In this document: one piece after another, positions 56,291-64,000 of the stretch
Layout of the letters: every line of letters starts with the position of its first letter
Numbering within the stretch: position 1 is the stretch's first letter
Source: Isoetes taiwanensis
Taxonomy: Eukaryota > Streptophyta > Lycopodiopsida > Isoetales > Isoetaceae
Assembly (NCBI GenBank): GCA_021234155.1
Contig: JAJEKV010000181.1
Span: forward strand, 682,001 to 746,000
DNA length: 64,000 bases
Reading direction: 5' to 3'
Translations under genes and position numbers: made by a program
The notes under the pieces: model-generated
Seen by the model: the letters and a program-made list of their open reading frames with translations, nothing else
Databases searched by the model: none
Told to the model about the DNA's origin: nothing

Positions 56291-57746
56291 CCAAAAGAAC
56301 GTCATAACATGTCAAACATGTTTGATGGAGCAGCTAAACGTAGAGACATGGGAAAGGTGCAAGGAACTCTACCCTGTAGCCACTTCTGACGAGCGAATTG
56401 TGCAATATGCACCAAATTTTGAGGGCTGGGTAAGTACTCTCAACATTACTCGCCTTTGCACACACGATCTCCTTACAGTTGTTGTCATGTTTTTTCTCAG
56501 AGCAAAAAGAAAAACAAAGACCTTCCCCGAGGGCTTCATGCATTTGGTTAGAACAAAGACGGAAGAGGTCGTTTTGAAAGAAGAACTGTTGAGTTAGAAC
56601 CATCCGATTCTGAGAGATTCAAATGTTTGATCAAAACAATTTATATTCAATCATTCATGGTGATTGCACGAACCTAGTCGGAACGGTTAAGCCCACGTGG
56701 ACTTCACTTTGGTTATTGCTGATCTTCCCTACGGGTTTAAGCTTAAAGACGGCCCAGATATGACGACCAGCCCTTCAAATTTTCGAGTTTAATGCTTTTA
56801 TTGATGGAATCAAGCAGATCACAACGGCTAAACATTGGCGTTTAGTTACTTTCCATTCGAGCATGCAGTCTGGCTTGGTAGAATCAGCTTTCAAAAACCA
56901 CTTTGGTTCTCCAGTTCAGACAGGATATGAAAACCTTTGTCGGTAAGTCTTATTCCGTAATACGCTTACTTTTCTCTTTGATTACGTAGTGTATTCCTAA
57001 TAGTATTTCCTATACGGTTTTCGAAGTGTGTTCTTGTTTTTGCTAAGTAAACATCACTTTAAATGTTTTACTAGGTACAAAACGAACATCAACTACCATG
57101 GTGGAGGACCAAGGTTGCTTAGCAAGGTAGAGTACCTTCATGTAGCTTATTGGAGTTTTGATGGGAAGAGGACCATGGAACACTTCAACACCGCCACCAA
57201 AAACTTCTCAAACGCCCTTGAGTTTCCAAAGAAGGTTACGTAAATTGCGGGACCCAACCGCACAAAGGCGGGATTGTGAATCACTACGAAACCACAAAAG
57301 CTCATCAACCATCTCCCGGACATGTTCTCGTCCGTGAGATTGGGTGCTTGATGCTTTCTCTCGGGTTCGTACTACTATCGCATGTGCACTTAAGAAGGGC
57401 CGCAAATCGTAGCCGTGGATATTGATAAGGATGTTTGTTAATTTTGTGAAGATGAGACCGGCTGCCTTTACCTACTTTACCGGATGAACATCAAGAGCTA
57501 GGGGCCAAGTCTTCATTTGATTATGCTAAACTAACGCCCTCGAGAGATACGACCTCCATTCTCCAAAATCTCACTAGACGATGAGGCAACCTTTGCGAGC
57601 TTAAAGAAGTAGCTTTAGCTACCATTCCAGAGGACAAGGAGGATACAAAACTCAAGTCTCCAAAGAAAGGAGCAGATAGAAACGTAAAGGACGAGATGGC
57701 GAGAGCAAAAAAAAAGAATGAGGAGGACTATGATGTAGATCTTTGA
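56291..57746 (+). pseudogene. E2 amino-type DNA methyltransferase (N6-adenine or N4-cytosine)
   Basis: Exons with clean GT-AG introns (56430-56500, 56943-57074) read CQTCLMEQLNVETWERCKEL, then IHGDCTNLVGTV, DFTLVIADLPYGFKLKDG, HWRLVTFHSSMQSGLVESAF and INYHGGGPRLLSKVEYLHVA YW. After further frame changes the reading is DWVLDAFSRVRTTIACALKK GR. ADLPYG (56718-56735) is motif IV (DPPY type). VLDAFS-x-x-RTT (57338-57375) matches motif I, F-x-G-x-G-T-T, with both glycines lost. Motif IV before motif I is the beta-class order of amino-methyltransferases, which methylate adenine N6 or cytosine N4 in DNA. A Lys-rich tail ends at 57746. At least three frame slips and a TAG make this copy inactive. The ParB-like part lies directly upstream on the same strand. 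Confidence 0.74.
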
Positions 57747-58343
57747 CTCATCGCATATTAAAATTATCATTATTTATTACAATGAATCTTCAATATTGAT
57801 TTACAACAATTTATTAAAAACATAGTACTTTTTTTTCCTTTCTATTCTGGTGCTTGTTTTTTGTAATGCTTTCAGTCTCTTCAAGTCTATGCCTAAATTT
57901 CGCTATTTTTATGATTTCTGTTTCATAAGTACAAAGTTTTCGTCTAATAATGGGCCAAAATGGCATGAAAAAAAATGCAAACCTCTAGAAATTCTTAACA
58001 ACTATCAAAAAAGGCTTATTTTAGAAACTTGGTGTTTTTTTAAAGGGAATCTTTGAAACGGGAGTGATGCAACACTCCTGTTTAATTTGCAATCGTGTTG
58101 TATGTTACAAATTAAATTGTAAATGTATCAAATATAATTTCATATTTTCCACCACTTGTAATACCATAATTTTCCACGTCACCAGATGCCCCTTTCAAAG
58201 GTTTAGTTGTACGGAATATTTACAATTTAGTACGAATTATGTACAAAGTATGTAGAATATGCCACGGATGTGTGCAAAAATTTTCGGCGGTCCAAACGTA
58301 ATATAAAAAATGCTTGTGAGCATTTAATATACAAATACAGCAT
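57747..58343. other. E2 right end and AT-rich flank
   Basis: Contains the candidate right inverted end of E2 (58055-58093) with a self-folding AAACGGGAGTG/CACTCCTGTTT hairpin, then AT-rich sequence without features. Confidence 0.5.
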
Positions 58344-58880
58344 AGAGAATAGAATAGAATAGAATATGTTTTTATCGTCCACGGAGACCAACTGGCCTAT
58401 GGGACCCAAGTACAAAGAGAGAGCAGCAGGTGTATTACTACCAGGATTAAAAAACCCCCGCCCCGAAGGGTTTTCGGGGGAAAAACCTTAGTAGCATTAA
58501 GGATGCTGACATACTGCACAGTTATATACATAATCACAAGTACAGCTGAGGTTAATGTCGGACAGGGGGGCATAACTGAGTCCGCGTATCCATTACCTCC
58601 CGGAGGTACGATCCCAACAAGCCTACAGAGGCCGTGCTCAGTAGCTCATGCAGGGCCTGATGGGGCACAACTAACCGAGCATACCGAGACCGGATATGGT
58701 CGTACGCCGGACAGGCCTGGAGGGCGTGACTTTCATCCTCAATGGCGCCCTATTGACAGCACTGACAGACTCTGTCCTCACGCGGCTCCCGAATCCATCT
58801 CCCTGTCTCAATGCGGAGGTGGTGTGCACCTGTGCGAATGGAAGCAATCACCCTGCGCTTTTTCATGGGTAGATGGGTGC
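58344..58880 (-). mobile_element. LINE B 3' fragment with (AGAAT)n tail
   Basis: The minus-strand reading IRTGAHHLRIETGRWIREPR, EDRVCQCCQ, stop, GAIEDESHALQACPAYDHIR is the C-terminal zinc-knuckle-like region of LINE ORF2. It is followed by a hairpin-like CCCCGAAGGGTTTTCGGGG, the 3' end TGGTCTCCGTGGACGATAAA and an (ATTCT)n tail (58344-58366). One in-frame stop; 5' truncated near 58880. Confidence 0.86.
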
Positions 58881-60052
58881 ACAGATAGTGGTGTGGGCCC
58901 CTCGTGGGCCATCAATAAATTAAAAGAATGCAGCATACATTTTTCTAACATAAGAAAAAAAGCCAAAGAATGCAGCATATAGGGAAATTTTTTTCCTAGT
59001 TGCCCTACTGTTACTACCCAGAATGTAATGGCCACTGATTATCTTCTTGTTGCATTAATGTTCATGTAATCAAAACACTAAGTACCCGTTTCTGCCATGG
59101 CAAAGTGCAATGACAAGTGTGATGCAATTTTGAAGCTAAAGTATCTCTCTCCAAATATCGTGCCTAAATATCCTACTTAAATATCCTGCATGCCAAATCA
59201 TCTAGAGTGCAACACAGTGGTATCAGACTGGCATGTGGCATAGTCACCAAGTGTATCCCTATTTGCCATGTAGAAGATCCAGATGTAATCCTCGCTGTCC
59301 AGTAGAACCATGAGTGTTGTTGAAGAGGTTTGAACACCACAACTGGTCTACAATTTGGAAGCTTCTCTTTTGCTAGTTGATGAATAGTTATTAATCTGCT
59401 TCAGCTCAAATCCATTCTCCTACACTAGACGTGCTTTTTCATCCTCATACATGAGGAAACTAGCACGTTATATTTAGTGCTTGTGATATAGTGGATCTGG
59501 GCTTCTAGGAAAAAACATGACTTGCGCCTATTTTCTTGGAAAATTTGTCTTTTTCCAAATTTTTCTGTTCAAAGTACTTTCTTGGCCAATATTGCTCAGC
59601 GAATTTGAATTCTGCGCTCTCTGATCTCAATTTCCTTTGATCTGTTTGCTAGCCTTGTAGAGGCTAGCAATTCCTTTGATTCCCGGTTCCATGAGCTAGA
59701 GATGGATATAAAATTTTTTGCCATTCCAATAGACTTTATTGCCATTCAGTAACTTGTAGCTCCCTTTCCAGCACTCCCTCTCAACTTTGGAACAAACTTA
59801 TAACTCATCAAACATTTCATGAAGATCTCTTTTATTTTGAATACATATTTGTTCCAAGCTGCGAAGATTTTGAAGCTCAGATCATAGAATCTTGGTTGAA
59901 GGAATTTGTTGGAGACAAGAATTATCCGACTACAGGAATTTTTTGAGTAAATTGTGATTGGAATGAGCACTACATTTATGTGAAGGTTTTTTCTGCTTAG
60001 TTTGATCAACTTAAATTGAATGAACATATTAAGCTTTGTTGCAATTGAGAGG
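58881..60052. other. Unassigned stretch
   Basis: No convincing coding region. A primer-binding-site-like TGGTATCAGAC at 59219 suggests an old LTR-element remnant, but no matching LTR was found. 59746-60027 has a weak minus-strand frame of unknown kind. Confidence 0.35.
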
Positions 60053-60057
60053 TAATT

Positions 60058-61699
60058 TGTGACGTTCCAAGGGAATATACGCCATAAATACGTATATTCC
60101 TGGACCCGTCACCATACAAGCCTACCTAGGTAGCCTTGTATGCCTTGGATAAGTGGCAAGGGGTGCACATCTAAGTTAATTGCTTAACTTAGATAACCTT
60201 AGAATAAGGCCCATTTCCACATGGCCTTATCCTATTGGAGCAACCGCCACACGGCCTCATCCTAGTGGTGCCACGTGGCATCCCACGTGGACCCACACCT
60301 ATATGAGCTCTAACCCTAACCCTAGACCTTTTTCCCTGACCTAGCACCTGAGCCCTCATCCACGTGCCCGAAACCCCGTTTCGAGCACCGTTCGTCATAG
60401 TCTAGCCTGGAGCAGCAGCCCCTGGAGGGTGTGTATGATCGTAGAGGGAGCAAACCTTCGAACCACGTCTAGGAGCATGGAGACGCCAGGGATGGGAGGA
60501 AGCGCTTCTGGAGGAGGTAGGTTGAGTAGAGTTCATGTTAGTTCATCTGGAAGTTAGCACTCCAGATGGGTTAGTGATTCGTATCTAGAGTAGAGCCACC
60601 CTAGATCCTTTGTTGAACATCTTGAACCCTAATCAAGGAACCCTAACTGATAGTTAGATATGTATGATTAGGTTAAGATGTTCATATGATATTGTTCATG
60701 ATGATTATGTGATGATGGTTGATCATGTTGTTCCTCTTGTGTTGGGACGGGGGGTAGAGACCTAGGGCCATATGTAGTATGCTCCTAGTGTAGATCCCTT
60801 AGTTCCTATTAGTTGCGGCCTGTGCATAGGAACCCACCGGGCTATGGAAGCTATGATGTGACTCAGCACCACACAACGGGGCTAGAGGCAAGATGGAGGG
60901 TGGATCCCTGCCGCGTATGGGCTTCGGGGGATCCCACAGTGGGCTAGGCTTATGGTCGGTCACTTCGTGTGGGCCGAGCATGGGTCCGACACCTCCTAGG
61001 GCAATGGTGTCGCCCTGCCTCTCAAGAGTTGCAAGTGTCGGCTTGGCTCTTGTTTTGGGGGTTCATCAGTGCAGATGCAGTCGTGCCGCCCGCGATTCTC
61101 TAGCCCCGTGGAGCCTCTAGACCCCGGAAGGGGAGATGCAACCCTTCCTACCTCGTCCGGGACCCGGGGAGATGCAACCTGGAGTAGTCCCGATGGGTGA
61201 TGCCATGGGATTGCGTGTCCGGAAGGTTAGAGTCATGCCACGGCTTGATCTAGCCCATCACGCAAAGTATGCACGAGGGAGGGCGGATGGAGTGGTCAAC
61301 CCTAGCCATTGTCTTATGCCAGCCCCGCCATTGTTATGATTGGTGCTGCTCTATCTTGAGGCCTATCCGGTCGGTCGACTTCCCTTTAGATGCCGAGCCC
61401 CGGGGTAGGAGCTCTCATGTTTTATGGCATATGATTATGTTCTTTGCATCTATGGATATGCGATTGAGCTACCCCTCGAGGTAGCATATTGTATTGTATT
61501 GCTAGTTCTGACGTGTTATGCTTCCGCTGTGATAGGAGCCCATAGGGGAAGGGCGCGCAAGACACCTTCGTGTCCCCTTCCCACCGCGAGGATTCCAGTG
61601 TGCGGGATAGACGGAGGGCCTGTGCGGTTGATGAGCCGGACGGGGGATTTCCTGCCGAGTGTACGGCCGGGCGCCGTATGTTTAGCAGGGAGCGTCACA
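60058..61699. mobile_element. GC-rich solo LTR, 1.64 kb
   Basis: Starts TGTGACGTTCC and ends GGGAGCGTCACA, and is flanked by TAATT at 60053-60057 and 61700-61704, a perfect 5-bp duplication. It is much richer in G+C than its flanks and has no coding frame, primer site or second copy inside the window. This is the product expected from recombination between the LTRs of a retrotransposon, probably gypsy-type. Orientation is not determined. Confidence 0.85.
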
Positions 61700-61704
61700 T
61701 AATT

Positions 61705-62160
61705 GGTTTCATTTTAGTCCAATTCTTGCTTTCCCTCCTGCTTTTCTTTCAAATTTTCTTTCTCCTTTCTTTTGCGACAGAAATTTCTTTCTTCTATTAC
61801 AGAAATTTTTCATATTGAAGTAGCTTCCAATGGCTGCCTGGAACCTAGCATCCGTGCCCCTGGACCATTTGCATGTGCCCTGTGCATCGTATCCTAGATA
61901 TTTGTATTCTGCTAGTTCTTCCAATTTTGTCCCAATATACCTGAACGATCTGTGCCTATTCCTAGTGCTGGACGTAACTATTTTGGTTTTAAATTACCTT
62001 TGTTAGCCCTGTCCTTTCGCAGCATGATAGGTAACCCTGGTGTCCCCCAACGTGGGGGCGTCCGTATCCCCTTGCTGTTCTGCGATGAAACCTTGTAATG
62101 CATCTATGTATATGCCGAATAGTGTCGGGGAGATGGATTTCTTAGACTAAATTTTACCTT
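61705..62160 (-). pseudogene. LINE RT fragment
   Basis: The minus-strand reading SISPTLFGIYIDALQGFIAE, then after a gap ELAEYKYLGYDAQGTCKWSR, GTDARFQAAIG is the palm/thumb region of a LINE reverse transcriptase. It is related in style to LINE C (SPTLSGLCIDRLEDWL). The YADD region itself is lost. The solo LTR lies at its downstream end. Confidence 0.75.
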
Positions 62161-63329
62161 TCAAGTTATGCACAAACTTGACACCTCAAGTTATATCTTA
62201 AGCATGTGCTTAGATCCTAAACTCAACAGGGTCTTAAGCAAACAATTTTGACTGCATGTTTAAGATTGTGAGATAAAGCTGCATAATCTATATGACATCA
62301 TGCTTAACATGGTGCATAATCCACATCGTACCATTGTTTTAATTGCTAGATAAAGCTGCATTATCTGTAGACTCAAACATGAGCTAGAGGGGGAACATAT
62401 TTAAGTAAACTCCCCATGTGAATTCTTTGCCTGCAGCAGAACAATGCCTCTGCATTTGTTTTCAGCTCCTGACAAGCAAAGGGGGACTGGATTCTTCCAA
62501 TTTCTGAAATGATCACAGATGGGGTCAAGGAGTTCAATCTCAGCTTTTAAGGCAAAATGAATGGACGAAGAAGCGACCAAGTCAAGTGGCCCCTGCAGAT
62601 TGAGACTCTTCTCCCCTTTTCAGAGCTGCACCAAAAAAAAAGGGGGTGAAGAGGAATACAAAGACAAACGCACCGTAGTCTGCTCGTGGTCCAGGCGCCC
62701 TGTGGGGCCTCATCAGATGCTCCCTTTTCAGCGGCCAATAGATGAAAGAAGCATATACCACCATTCAATCATCACTATGAGCTGCATATACCGCAAAGCA
62801 TCTGGATTTAGACACTACACTACATTGGACTACAGAGTGCATTTTTGAAAAGAACCAGTGGCATTGAATAACTATCAATGCAGACATTAACAACAATAGA
62901 TGTGGATCATCTTACAAATATGTTATCAATAGACTCCCAGAAAATGAAAGATAATAAAGATGTTCTCAATAATATCTTTATTGACTTTTAAATTTAAGCT
63001 TGACAACGTTGGACACTGTTTCTAGTGCTTAGATATTTTCTTCTTAAGTTTAAGCAAAATTGAATGTGCAACTTTATTACAAATTATAACTCTTACCTAT
63101 TAATAATGATTGTTGTTGTCTTTGCTCCAACATTGTTGTACTTGCAGTAGCAACACCTTCTGGAGAGTTGGTGTGCTTCCCGTAGTAGAACTACTATAGA
63201 CCAATGGACCATTCATCTTTGAACAATCTTTGGATCTTATCCTTCCAAACCTAGAATCTTCATACTCATCAATAAGTCAAAGTTACATGGTGGAAGTGTA
63301 TGGGTCCAAAAGTTGCAGGAGGACTCGGT
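62161..63329. other. Non-coding stretch
   Basis: AT-rich with no supportable gene or repeat. Short open frames at 62547-62848 on both strands overlap each other and carry no recognisable motif. Confidence 0.45.
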
Positions 63330-63725
63330 ATCTTAGACCGAGAAGCGAGAAGCGAGACTATGTGCCTGTTGCCAGTTACAGGCTATTGAAGATGAAAGCC
63401 ATACTCTTCTGAGTTGCCTTGCTTTTGAGATAATCCGGAATCATTTTTTGACCTTAGCATTCCATTCCACGCTTCCACAACTTCTCAGAGCACCATCTGT
63501 GCATGACTTGGCATTATACATACTTGAGGTTCTAGATAAACGTCTGCAATTACTGAGCCCTCAGTAGTCATTATCTCCGCTTGTCTAGTATCATCATTAC
63601 TGCAAAGGTTTTTCCCTTGAAAACCTTTCGAGGCAGGGGTTTTTTAATCCTAGTAGTAATGATTGTATGGGTCCCATGACCTATTGGTCTCTGTGGACGT
63701 TAAAAAATCTATTCTATTCTATTCT
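63330..63725 (+). mobile_element. LINE B 3' fragment with (TATTC)n tail
   Basis: The plus-strand reading EKREARLCACCQLQAIEDES, HTLLSCLAFEIIRNHF is the C-terminal LINE zinc-knuckle-like motif, ending LQLLSPQ-stop. The same 3' hairpin region (AAAACCTTTCGAGGCAGGGG) and GGTCTCTGTGGACGTTAAAA follow, then TATTC repeats to 63725. This is the least damaged LINE B end in the window. Confidence 0.86.
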
Positions 63726-64000
63726 TCATAGGAAGGTTCATCTCCAAGTTCATTTGAAAGTTTCTTAGGAATGAGCTCGATTCTCCCAGTATGGGTCTAC
63801 TTCGTCAGCCTCTATCTCACTCGGTGGTGTTTCATAAGACGGTAGTTCCTACACAACTACCTTGGGATTTTCCACGACAAATTTTGACTCAAGGAATCAA
63901 ATATGATGTTTTGGAACCAAGTGGTTCATAATCTCTCACCCGAAGATTGATTTGTCCAATTTTGCCAAGTCATATTATGATCTTTTGACAATTCAAGATG
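63726..64000. other. Right edge, no feature seen
   Basis: No coding region or repeat that I can support in the last 275 bases. Confidence 0.4.

Larger units (their letters stand above)
49642..58093. mobile_element. DNA transposon-like unit E2 with transposase and ParB-methyltransferase genes
   Basis: The unit holds a transposase-like gene on minus (50010-53227) and a divergent plus-strand gene (about 54133-57746). Both are bracketed by imperfect inverted ends. TTGCGTATTAAACGGGAG at 49642 pairs with the reverse complement TTGCAAATTAAACAGGAG at about 58076-58093 (15 of 18). The right end also folds on itself (AAACGGGAGTG...CACTCCTGTTT). No target duplication was found, so the exact boundaries are tentative. 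The layout mirrors E1: transposase on one strand, accessory enzyme on the other, and a repeat-rich divergent spacer. Confidence 0.6.

Noticed and set aside
58503-58982. 159-codon plus-strand frame
   Set aside because: Antisense of the LINE B C-terminal region, which has the recognisable zinc-knuckle on the minus strand.
59219-59229. tRNA-Met-type primer binding site TGGTATCAGAC
   Set aside because: No LTR boundary or partner repeat found next to it; could be chance.
60189-61702. GC-rich open frames as a possible gene or rDNA piece
   Set aside because: Many overlapping frames on both strands are expected from G+C richness, and the TSD-bounded TG...CA structure explains the segment as a solo LTR.

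Overview
This window looks like nuclear DNA of a land plant, most likely a large repeat-rich genome such as that of a homosporous fern. The fern assignment is an inference. It rests on the wording of the long intron-poor PPR protein and on deep nesting of retroelements; the window shows nothing bacterial or organellar as host. Only two genes look like functional host genes. One is an intronless plastid N-acetylglutamate kinase (28263-29348, +). The other is a PLS-type pentatricopeptide-repeat protein (30915-32585, -), of which one large exon is visible. A third host gene survives as a relic: three decayed exons of the nuclear export receptor XPO1/CRM1 (17266-17846, +).

Left third (1-17250): one LINE (LINE A, - strand) has been split twice. 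A Ty1/copia element (917-6929) sits in its endonuclease domain. A 9.1-kb DNA transposon (E1, 7326-16428) sits in its ORF1, with 24-bp perfect terminal inverted repeats and a TCTA target duplication. Removing both restores the LINE reading across each junction. E1 carries a decayed DDE-type transposase gene on - and a Ulp1/C48-protease gene with coiled-coil and RING-like parts on +.

Middle (17250-49640): the XPO1 relic, a foldback element (20779-21300), LINE C (26126-27900), the two host genes, then a nest built in a chromodomain Ty3/gypsy element (34028-48040, TSD GTCTA). Inside the gypsy element lie a short non-autonomous LTR element (36886-39778, TSD CTTCC), a LINE 3' fragment (40191-40686, 19-bp TSD), and a nearly complete L1-type LINE D (40825-46889, 11-bp TSD).

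Right part (49640-64000): a second DNA transposon-like unit, E2 (about 49642-58093). On - it has a transposase-like gene with an IDGMDQ-KT motif and a Tudor/BAH-like tail. On + it has a divergent gene whose broken reading frames spell a ParB-like domain followed by an amino-type (N6-adenine/N4-cytosine) DNA methyltransferase, with motif IV (ADLPYG) before motif I (VLDAFS..RTT). Two clusters of near-perfect palindromes built on GTGTATTCCGGAATACAC lie in the divergent spacer and inside an intron of the methyltransferase gene. This ParB-methyltransferase transposon is the most striking content of the window. The window ends with LINE 3' fragments and a 1.64-kb solo LTR (60058-61699, TSD TAATT).

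All coordinates of introns, decayed exons and element ends were read by eye. Protein family calls are by motif recognition without database search.
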